DNA of 24,824 nucleotides from contig MZNV01002748.1 of the NCBI GenBank assembly GCA_002081555.1, forward strand, positions 1-24,824, written 5' to 3'. Below are positions 10,221 through 19,913 of the stretch, piece after piece. The notes under the pieces were generated by a model that worked only from the letters and a program-made list of their open reading frames with translations, did no database searches and was not told where the DNA came from. The stretch comes from Protostelium mycophagum. Lineage: Eukaryota > Evosea > Variosea > Protosteliida > Protosteliaceae. The stretch's first letter is position 1. Every line of letters starts with the position of its first letter. The position numbers and the translations under genes were made by a program.

Positions 10221-13200
10221 ATGAGAGCGACAGTGTCGGGTGTGCTTCTCTTGGCCCTCTTGACGGCTTGTAGCGCACTGCAGTGCATTGACACTTCCTC
10301 CTACAAGCGGTGGTCTGGTGAGTCTTTGTCTATATAAATTCCCAAGCAGACGCCGCACTATCCTCTCGAAGGTTCTCTAATCACGTGACTCAGAGCAAAG
10401 TGGCTGGGGAACTGCTAATGCTGACATCACCATCAAAGCTGGCGACAATGTTCTCTTAGACATCGCTCCCACCAATGTTGTGGGTGTCATCCGCATCTCT
10501 GGAAGTTTGGTATTCGCCAACAGCGACATGGAGTTGAAGACAAAAGGCATCCTCGTTAAAAGGAGGAAATCTCACGGTCGGAACACCTACCTGCGCGATC
10601 ACCAAAAAGGTTTTGATTTATTCTCTATCTACAATCCCGTAGTATATAGATGCTGAAGCGATGTCAGGTCGTGATCACCCTCTATGGAGGACGTCAATCC
10701 TACTCTGACCTCGGATCTGACCCCGCCCCCGCACTTGTCCGCACCACTTTTGGTGGAAAAGGTGAGATGCGATGAGATGCGATGAGATGCTACGCGATGC
10801 ACTGTCACATTCACCATTCTGACATCGCGTCAGCCATCATCGTAGCTGAAGGAGGGAGCATTCTGATGTTCGGTGCTACACAGGGACCTCTTTGGACGTT
10901 CCTAGACGCAACCGCCTTGAACAGATCTCGCACCCTCGTGCTGAGAGACCGCGTCTATTGGAAAGCTGGACAAAGCATCGTGATCGCCTCAACAGATTTC
11001 TCTGAAGTGTTGGACAACAAGGTGCGTTACAACACCACCTGGACCGACGGAGTCACAAGTCAGTGATTTATTCTATTTTTAGGATTGAATTCTAAAGTTC
11101 TGTACAGCCACATCATATTCAACCATGACTGGGAAAGCGTTCCCGGAACAGAGTGAGAGTTTCGTACTGACTGCGGTCTCTGCCGACGGAAAGACGGTCA
11201 CTTTGGACAAGCCTCTTCAGTACACTCACTGGGGTCAAGGATATCAACGCGCTGAAGTAGGGTGTGTAGAACATGACGTCCATCTACAACCTGCCATCAC
11301 AAACTGAATACCTGTAGAATGTTGACACGTAACATCGTGGTACAGGGGGATGAGAGTTCTGAAGAATCAGGCTTTGGAGGACACACATTGTTTAGGGCAG
11401 GTCCTGTCATCAATGTCAACGGCGTTGAATTTACCCGAATGGGCCAAAAGTAAATTTTTATTATTTTCCAACGATGATGTATTTTCGAGTGATTATAAAT
11501 AAATAAATGTCAGGAATGTAATGAGTAGATATCCCATACATTTTCACAATATGGGGGACCAGAGAGGAAAGAACGTCACCCTAGAGAACTGCGCTCTCCA
11601 TAATTTGTACCAGAGATGTGTCACTGTGCATGGTCAGTGATCATGTGCATGATGTTACTCATCTCTTGTAGAATCTGATGGAACGATGATAAAAAACAAT
11701 ATTGCTTACAAGACACTCGGTCACTGCTTCTTCCTGTAAGTATTGTTCCTTCTAAACCTAACCCTTAATACCTGAATGCGTCTTATCACGTTTCTTAACG
11801 GGGCACAAACACTTGAGACCTGCATGAAATGCCATAAGACGCATTCAAAGGGTTAATCACTGGTTTCTCTGTCATTACGGAAAGAAGACCACTTATTCTT
11901 CCGCCATTGCCGTGACGGTAGTAAAAGTATTTTGCTACAGAGATCGAGGGGCTATTTTTGCAGTTTTCTGTCAGCACATAAATAATGTGTTTAAAAACTG
12001 ACACCGTACAGTGAAGATGGAGCAGAGATGTACAACAGCTTCATCGGAAACCTGGGAATCTACGCCAAACCCATGTTCCCTCCGCTCATTTCTTCTGATG
12101 TCAATCCCTCCATGTTTTGGTGTGTCTTGAAAGATTTCATGTAAAACCAGAAATATTCTGATCGTTTTTCAAGGATCACCCACCCAAATAATGACTTTGT
12201 CAACAACTGTAAGTGAAGATGTCATCGATATGTCAAATCTGACATCTATGACAGCCGCATCGTCTTGTCAGACCGGATATTGGCCTGCCCTCCCTCCCAC
12301 TCCCATGGGATCCTTTGGGACCAAGATGTGGACTAAAGGGGTCAGTACCAACTCGATCTACAACTCGATCATTATTAATATAAATATCATTAGGAAAGAA
12401 ATCCCAGAGATTTTAAATTGGGACTATTTGTCAACAACATCGGCCATTCTGTTTATGAGGACACCTTCCACGTGAATCTCCATCCCAACCTCGCAGGAGA
12501 GGTCAAGAGTACCGGCGATTGGTTTGCTGTGAGTGAATGTTCACAAAGAAAAGAATAACATGTGAAGGGTGGAAAGATCGAGAGGCTCTTGTCGTACAAA
12601 ACCAGAGAGCGCGCTGTCTGGGCCAGATTCACTGGGTTCTGGTTTTATGATTGTGTCTTTATGGATGGTGGCGTGTTGGTGCTCAATTCTAACAGCCAGA
12701 AGATTTTTAATACCATATTTGTCGGAGAATCTGACAATTTGTGAGTGTTTTTCACAAAACCAAGATTTAGATACAATTACTGACTTGAACCAGAGGACTC
12801 ATCACCGTCCCAGAATATGGAAGAGCTATACCAGATGCCAGCGGCAGACCTTCTTATATCGGAGGATATAGAGGTTACGACCAGGGAGGATTCCAGATGT
12901 TGATCAACTGCACCTTTGTGAGATCTCATTCATTTTCTACGTGTCAAATGTGTCGGATCTGACACGTGTCAGATGAACTTCCCCTACAAAGCAATCAGAG
13001 GGGCGGGTGCCATCGTTAATTCCGACAACAGTCAATACGGTACTTCCTATACCAATGAGCTCAGGAACATCAAGCTCATCAACGCCGTGTCTCATTACGC
13101 CACCATGGGCCCACCCTTCTGGACCTCCTCCAACGGATTAGCTTTCCCAGAGGCCCATGGAACTGGAGTTGGATACCCTGGAGGTGTCTGGTTCCTAGGC

Positions 13201-15399
13201 AACCACACATACTATGACACAATGCCCGGATGTGAGGCCAAACCGGAGAGCAATGGTTACATCTGCAGACCTTTTGCGGCGGGTATGACCACAGCTGGAG
13301 TAAAGGGTTCAAGCCGATTCATCATTTGTTAATTACCGCAGGTACCTTCTGACGCCCTTGGAGGAGCACAACTCTCCACTTTAGACAACACCACATATGA
13401 GACTGACCTACCCATCTTTGGCTACAACAGCAGAAAACGTCAATACTTCCGAGAACTCGGTACGGGTGATAACGCAAAAGGATGGCAGATAGATCAGAGT
13501 AGCAATTTGCCGGGTGCCAAATGGTTTTCGGTTAGAATTCTCAACCAACGTGGTCAAAGATCAATTCTGTCGCCTGGTGCTGTAGTGGGCGGAGGCGGTA
13601 CAACAGGTTCTGATGCACTGTAATTTGATTTTTGATAGGAAACTGGGTTATACTTGCATTGCCCTACCCACAGAACACCACCTTCCAATTATCGTGAGTC
13701 TTAATATGCGTGATATGGTGATCTTCTGATATTATTATAGTGCTACAAGTATGTATAATAGTCCAGTTCCCTACTCTAGGATGCAACCCACCATGGAGAA
13801 GTTGACTTGGAGAAACGCATTCTACAACAAGAAAGACGGTCACCTTTACCTCATGCTCAACGGTGTCACTGGCTGTCAAGTAGGCCTTGGAGATTATCTG
13901 ACACATTTCTGAATATACCAGATCGATCCAAGTTGCACCGACTGCAGCTCCGACTCCCGTTATGTCAACCCTGCAGCCTCTTCCATAATCCCCTACACCA
14001 TTCGCCACAGCCGTTTGAAGGCCAATCTGGTCTCCACCAAGGGTACTTCGGACATGGGAACGGTGTTCACTCAGATATACCCTTACCACGATGACCTCAA
14101 CGTTGCACTTATGGTGAACCCCTGGCACACCGTATACGGCCTGGAGGGAGAGTGGAATTTACTCTTTGTGGATGCCAACGGAAACAACATAACCAACTCG
14201 CCCATTCAACAAGACGGACGTTCTAATAATCCAGTGAATCTCCAAATCACCGTCACCTTTTGGGATTTATTGATGAGCGAGAAGGTGTTTGTGTCGATCC
14301 GCCGCTCCAATTCTAGAGAGGAGGTAATATCTGTGGCATGATTGTAGGTGATATCTTCTGATGTTGACTTGATTCTCAGGTGCTGAAGGGACAATTATTC
14401 CTCGACGGTGCTCAGAAGCTACAAAAAGCTCCCAAATTCACTTCGGACTCGTCCTCTTGCGCTGCCCCCAGCTACCAAGTCTTGAACTTATTCGACGACA
14501 CATTGCATCCCAATGTCAGTGTCTCCAACAATTGGTATATCTCCAACACCACTTATTATTGTGGACGCTCCTCCATGGCTCTCACCTTGTGGAATGGAAG
14601 GTCCTCGTGGTCCAACACCATCTCTTTGCTTAGAAGGTCAGTGATACATTCCACACTAAACCCGAAGACTTGACTGACGCAACTAGCCTCCTTCCCTTCG
14701 ACCGCAAATGGAAGTCAATTGAGATGTTTCTCAGAATTGAGGATGAGTCAGTGGTGAGGACTGTTCGTACCAACGCATTGGATATCACCGGGCGGTTTAA
14801 TAACACCGTCGCCTCTCCAAATTATAACATAAGAGACATTCGCTATCTCGCCAACGGGTATCTCTCGCAGACTGGATGGACTTTTGGTAATTGACGCATC
14901 TTATCTTATCACATGATACTGAGAATCATAGCTCGTTTTAGCATCGACGATTTGACTACCGGATTCGACCCCAACGATTTGCAAATGTTCAGGTTTGCTC
15001 CCAGGCACTACGAAAACGGCAGAGTTCTCTATGTGGACAACTTGCGTCTGTCTACTGCCGGTAAGTCTTCTCACACTCCTCTGATGCGCACGTGACTGTC
15101 AACCGATTTTCTTTTTCTAATGGGTTGTAGATGCCAAAAAGACATCATTCTACACAGACAAGTCCTTCCTTCGGGAGCAGCCTGACGTTGACACTCAACC
15201 CACTGGCTTTGATTACACCCCCAACACTACACCCAAGACCTCTGTGGTCCCCAAGACTTCTGTGTTGACCACCACTAAGCCTAAAGTTTCTGGCATTCCC
15301 AGCCAATCGGAGGTCAACGTTATCAACCCAGAGATCTCTTCGGCAGTAGCAACATCTGCAGCATCCCTATTGCTGCTTGCAGCTGTATTGTTGTTCTAA
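10221..15399 (+). CDS. G8-domain / beta-helix protein, CEMIP/TMEM2 (hyaluronidase)-like, GPI-type tail; apparent frameshift
   Basis: Twenty-three exons: 10221-10317, 10394-10609, 10650-10761 (or from 10668), 10834-11058, 11108-11261, 11318-11449, 11514-11632, 11672-11735, 12012-12119, 12174-12208, 12255-12340, 12394-12528, 12568-12740, 12794-12917, 12973-13299, 13342-13597, 13639-13693, 13741-13879, 13922-14323, 14380-14636, 14687-14886, 14932-15060 and 15131-15399, about 1,270 residues. A signal peptide (MRATVSGVLLLALLTACSA) leads into a G8 domain: ITIKAGDNVLLD, IRISGSLVF, GGNLTVGT, ITLYGG. Family blocks follow: VYWKAGQSIVIASTDFSE, GMLTRNIVVQGDE, YPIHFHNMGD near residue 317, and LGLFVNNIGHSVYEDTFH. 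The C-terminus has a Thr/Pro-rich stretch and a hydrophobic end, SSAVATSAASLLLLAAVLLF, like a GPI-anchor signal. Animal homologues depolymerise hyaluronan outside the cell; the substrate here is unknown. Exon 2 needs one base removed at A4 10558-10561 to stay open; all other joins are in phase. Confidence 0.9.
10764..10800. repeat. Short tandem repeat of GATGAGATGC at an intron 5' end
   Basis: The 10-mer GATGAGATGC occurs as about 3.5 imperfect tandem units starting two bases inside intron 3 of the G8 gene (10762-10833). The repeat begins in the donor sequence itself (GTGAGATGC). Confidence 0.75.
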
Positions 15400-15406
15400 A
15401 GCTTAT

Positions 15407-15412
15407 AATAAA
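15407..15412 (+). terminator. Polyadenylation signal AATAAA of the G8 gene
   Basis: AATAAA lies 8 bp after the TAA stop. Cleavage would fall in the 205-bp spacer shared with the convergent thioesterase gene, whose stop is followed on the minus strand by a similar AATAAAA run near 15594-15604. Confidence 0.65.
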
Positions 15413-15473
15413 ACAATACCTCTGTGATGGTGTTCTGTCAGTTTGTTATCGTGATTGATCTGTGCCTTGTGAG

Positions 15474-15553
15474 TAATAGTGTTTGAAGGGTCCCGGAAAT
15501 TCACTGAGATTTGTAATAGTGTTTGGAGGGTCCCGGCAATTCACTGAGATTTG
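15474..15553. repeat. 40-bp tandem direct repeat between convergent genes
   Basis: Positions 15474-15513 and 15514-15553 are two tandem copies of a 40-bp unit that begins TAATAGTGTTTG and ends CACTGAGATTTG, differing at two positions. They sit in the short spacer between the 3' ends of the G8 and thioesterase genes. Confidence 0.9.
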
Positions 15554-15604
15554 GTGAAACTTCACAGCATTTCACCGTTGCACCGTTGACTGGTTTTTAT
15601 TATT

Positions 15605-18511
15605 TTATTCGGCCTCTGTGATCTTGTGCTGGTGGTTGTCATAGATTCTTCTGCCTTCTAAAAAGCTCATCGCCTCCACATATGACTCTGGGTATATCTT
15701 CGTGTTACTCTGTCATGATGAGCACATTATGATGGTCATGCTGGATGCAGATGTCTCTAACGCCAACAATATCTTTTTGGGCAGAAATAAATGATATACC
15801 GAACCACAATTAAACCTACCAGAGTGCTACAATAGAATGTAAAGTGGAAGACATTCGTCAGTTCTTCTCTGCCTATCTTTGGATCTGTCACAAAAGCCTT
15901 CACTTGCACGAGGAGATGTTGTGCCTGCAAAAACGCATAAGACCCGTGGTATCACAGATTTAAATAAATATTTTTTTTGAATATTTGAAATTCATAAAAA
16001 TATTTTTTCATATTTAAAATTCATAAAAAATCAGAAAAAATATCCAAAAAGATTTTGTAAAATCAAAAAAATCAAAAAAATCATAAAAATCAAAAAAAAT
16101 CAAAAAAATCAGAAAAAATCAGAAAAAATATCCAAAAAGATTTTGTAAAATCAAAAAAATCATAAAAATCAAAAAAATCATAAAAAATCATAAAAAATCA
16201 TAAAATCACTAAAAATACCTTGGTGTAGACGACCTGCGCTCTGAAGGTTAGAATCGAGCCAATCTCAACGGGTTTGTGGAAAGCGGTGTCATCCATCGCT
16301 TCGAAAGAGGGAAAGGACTTGCTGAAGAGAAAAGCGGTGCTGAAGGCAAGCTCGAAGCCTTGCCTCATGAGATATCCACCAAACACTTTGTTTGCAAAAT
16401 TTCTCTCCTGCAAAATTTATTTTTTAAATTCAAATTTAACTTTAATTTTAAATTGTTGTATTTTAATTTTAAATTATTGTATTTTAATTTTAAATTTAAA
16501 TTGATTTATTTTTTTTATTTTACATAATTTCAACTCAAACTCCGAAAGCTTAATCAATTTTATTCTTGTGAATTTTATTCAAATTTTTGAAATTCAATAT
16601 GCAAAGAAGGCGGGAAAATTCTGAAGGTGCAAGTTGATATTGAGAATGGTCTTGGAAATTTGGATGAAATTTCATCTTGAAAACTCACTGATGGCTGACA
16701 TAGAATGGTAGATTGACGCGTTGTAGATGCCATCGGAACGTAAAGAATGTCACTCTTGTCAGTTCGGCTGTTCCATTCCATGAACACCTTATGGAGCACC
16801 AAACGCTCATCCACGGTAGGAGGCTACAGTATTAATAAATTAATTAAATAAGTTGTACATTTGTTGCCACATTTTTTTTGCCTTAAAATTATATTTTGAA
16901 TTATAAAGAATAATAATAATATTATTAATTTTAATATCTCGCCAAATCCTAAAAAATTCATAAAAAGCGGAAATTCGAATTTGTAATGTTTATGAAAACT
17001 TTAATTTAATAAATGAAATATCTCAATACCTGGTTCGTGAGTGAATTTTTCTTAAACTCCAATCGAGTCTGAAAAATTTAATATAAATTACGATTAAATT
17101 AAAATAAACACCTGTCTGTTCTTCTCCCCGAGGTCAAATCGACTTATCGCCTCTTGAGTTGTTGGTTTTAATGGATTTACTGCTTCAATTAATATTTCGT
17201 TTTTTTAATATTTTATATATTTTAGTATATTTTCCATTTTTTTAACATTCTTTTTTAATATTTTTTTCCATTTTTTGGAATTCCCTCTTACTCAATTCTT
17301 GCTTTTTGAATTTTTATTTGAATTATCTGTCGAAAATATAAATGTAGATATTTCCAGACAAATACTTGAAGTGCACTTCTGAAATTAGTAAAATGGAGGA
17401 GATTGACCTGGGGTTGATTTTTTTGTGATTGGATCTGTGGCAACCATTGTGAAGACAGCCACAAAACATACAGACTGTGACAAGTCAGTATGACGTCATA
17501 CGTGTATTCAAGAGATATCATAAATTCAAAACAATCTCATCGACAATTAATTACGATGTGATTCCCGCGCTATATTCTGTCGACATTATTTCTCGAGTTG
17601 CAAAAGTAAAGCGCAGTTTCAAAATTCACGTTTAAAATACCTGATTATTCTGTTCGTCCATTGTAGATGCGACAATCTCTATCTCCATTGAACTCCTCCC
17701 GACCCAAGTCACGTGACCTGTTGTACATCAATGCTGGCTTGCAGAGATGGCAGTTTTATACGCGGGTTACAAACAAAGAGTCTGCTGTGATGACGTGGCA
17801 ATCACTCATTTTCAATAAAAGAATAATACACTGATCATTACCCCTCATAATCAGGTCTCGGTCAGGAAGAAGTTGTTTGTGCAGATGAATCCTGTCTAGA
17901 GAGGCTGTTACGATGACAAGAGGTGCGCTTCTTGGATTACCGTCGTCTGCGTGTCTGGTGATTTGTCATTTTTAATGGCGACATTGGACTCACAGAAAAG
18001 CGATGTTTCCTGCCATCGCATCGAGGTCCTCCAAGATCCTTCCAAACCTAAGACTGTGAATACATGGACAAGACACGATATGTATAGTAGTGATCACTCT
18101 ATTCACCTAACATGGCCAAACGGACTCAGATATTGATCTTTTAATTCTCGATCTGTCGAAAATGGTAGTTTTATCTGCAGAAGTCAGTTGGTCTTTCTTC
18201 AATCTTATCACTACCTCCACCATGCTATTTTCTGGTGATTTTTCCAATAGATCATGTGGTACGACATGTCCTCCAGTGGCTTGAAGGCGTTGCTTCTGTT
18301 GTTCTAATTGTCTCTGTGACCAAAGAAGTGCGGTGATCCCCGTCCTATGTATCTTCCAGTTTGGTGTATCTGTCTCAGTCGGTTGAGGATTCTGAACCGG
18401 CGTGGACGGATTCGTTGAGTATTGAAGACGTTTCAATGGTGATCTGATCCGTTCGATGGAGGTGAACGAGTGACCAGATCGAACTGATCTCGGCCTGAGA
18501 CGCAGAAACAT
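15605..18511 (-). CDS. Acyl-CoA thioesterase, double hotdog, ACOT9 type, likely mitochondrial
   Basis: Twelve exons: 18511-18215, 18174-18107, 18047-17994, 17954-17842, 17717-17641, 17474-17408, 17179-17112, 17068-17030, 16823-16689, 16407-16219, 15924-15820 and 15709-15605, in phase, 438 residues, the same size as animal ACOT9. The N-terminus is rich in Arg and Ser and lacks acidic residues (MFLRLRPRSVRSGHSF), as in mitochondrial presequences. The first hotdog holds VRFGRILEDLD, GHVTWVGRSSMEI and FTMVATDP. The linker contains VNPL and PPTVDERL. The second hotdog holds ERNFANKVFGGYLMRQGFEL and DDTAFHKPVEIGSILTF, then FHFTF and the C-terminal block PESYVEAMSFLEGRR. The enzyme hydrolyses acyl-CoA to free acid and CoA. 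Introns in the 3' half are long and very AT-rich (206-294 nt), unlike the rest of the window. Exon 7 could also start at 17182, adding one residue. Confidence 0.92.
16031..16162. repeat. AT-rich low-complexity repeats in a thioesterase intron
   Basis: A 44-bp segment starting TCAGAAAAAATATCC is repeated exactly at 16031-16074 and 16119-16162 (period 88), embedded in runs of TCAAAAAAA/TCATAAAAA in intron 10. In the next intron upstream (16408-16688) a 21-bp unit ending TTTTAATTTTAAATT is repeated at 16455-16475 and 16476-16496. Both look like expanded simple sequence. Confidence 0.85.
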
Positions 18512-18575
18512 GTTCTTTCTTTTGTGAATTCAAATTCAATCCTGGCGATCTTCAATTCGCAGAAAAACAGCCCTA

Positions 18576-18591
18576 TCTACAACGTTGTAGA
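18576..18591. repeat. 16-bp perfect palindrome TCTACAACGTTGTAGA
   Basis: Two head-to-head copies of the abundant octamer form a perfect palindrome in the 170-bp spacer between the O-methyltransferase stop (18682) and the thioesterase start (18511), both on the minus strand. It is 65 bp upstream of the thioesterase ATG, so a regulatory role is possible. Confidence 0.92.
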
Positions 18592-18681
18592 AAAGGTAGA
18601 TATGATATTTCACCCAATTTTGGAGCTTTTACACAAAAACACACAACTCGAGCAATGTCCAAAATAAACACCATTCATTAT

Positions 18682-19824
18682 CTACTTCATCATGATGACA
18701 CTGATGCCATCTCTTAGAGGTAAGATCGTCTGAACGGTGCGCTCATCTTGGGACACATATTTGTTAAAATCTCGCATCCATGCGACGTGTTTCTCCCTCC
18801 CATTGACACCTTCGTCTACAACTTGACCCTTCCACAGTACATTGTCGACAATCAACAGACCCCCCGGTCTCAACAACCCCTCCCCCACGATGACGTCATA
18901 GTACTTTTTGTAACCCCTCTTGTCCGCGTCTAGAAATATGATGTCGTAGGTTTTTTTCGCGACAGCGAGGTTATGGAGAGTGACTTCGGCAAGGTCGACG
19001 ATGATGTCCACGTCATCACCCCTGGGGTGCTTATCAAGAAACCCCCTCGCGGTGTCCGCGCTATCCCTACGTAACTTGACATTTCAGTGAGATTCCGATG
19101 AAATTCGATGGTACCTCGCACGTGGTCAGTTTTCCGCCGGGTTGTAGACCGTCAAGAATATAAGCAGCAGAGGCACCAATAAATGTGCCCACTTCTAAGA
19201 CGTCCTTTGCCTTTGTGCTCCTGTCATTTTCAATCCGGCTCTATATAGATTTTACTCGTGGATATATTCGACTTTAGAGGTGCATTAGAGTGTATTTGTG
19301 TCTCTGGCAAAGCCGGAGACAGCGATGGTATTGCTTTGCAATAGCTTTTCATCTATGGGTCTGCTGTCTGCAGTAACATCCTCACTGTCTCTGTGTCTAA
19401 ACTGTCTGCAAGTCTCTCTGATGCTAAGAGATTCGTCTACAATCGAAACAAATTAAGTAGAAGGAAGATGCATCTTTGCAGAAGCACCTCTTAACGTCTT
19501 TCAAAATTCAAATGGAACCTGACGAGCATGGTTAGAAGCAATCCTAAAGAATGGCCGCACAGCATGCGACTCATTTTTGGCGGGAAATTCAAATTGGCGT
19601 ACTCTTGGATCTCTTCGTGAAGACTTCCTGAATTTCTCAGAGATTTCTCAGAGATTTCTGAGAAATTTCCTCACCTCTTGGGGGAGTTGTAGAATGGACA
19701 TCCACATAACTCTGCAATGTTTCGTATTCGCCTGAGGATGGTCAGAATTATTTTCACGTTTTAATCATTTGCAAAGTAGAATTCATAGAGATGCAAGCAC
19801 CAGGAGATGAGCACCATCACACAT
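18682..19824 (-). CDS. SAM-dependent O-methyltransferase (caffeoyl-CoA/catechol OMT-like, family 3)
   Basis: Exons: 19824-19815 (only 10 nt: ATG plus 7), 19731-19675, 19436-19321, 19240-19115 and 19074-18682, in phase, 233 residues, the usual size for the family. Motifs in order are SYVDVHSTTP near the N-terminus, the SAM-binding glycine loop DVLEVGTFIGASAAYIL (residues 74-90), LTTCE, then DIIFLDADKRGYKKYYD, which carries the metal-binding Asp region, and GGLLIVDNVLWKGQVVD. The C-terminal LRDGISVIMMK is typical. Such enzymes transfer a methyl group from SAM to a catechol-type hydroxyl using a divalent metal; the substrate cannot be read from sequence. There is no signal peptide, so it is probably cytosolic. 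The tiny first exon was chosen because it is the only upstream ATG with a donor in the right phase, so the start is less certain than the rest. The gene begins 90 bp after the upstream rhodanese gene ends. Confidence 0.85.
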
Positions 19825-19913
19825 ATTTATTGTACCTTGAAATGATATGGACGAACATTCTGCGTTTCATCACAATGTGAATCATTCTGCAGAACTGAAA
19901 ACCGACTTGAAAT

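Noticed and set aside
16021-16210. CRISPR-like or satellite array in AT-rich repeats
   Set aside because: Units are irregular simple sequence inside a spliceosomal intron, with no unique spacers and no cas genes.
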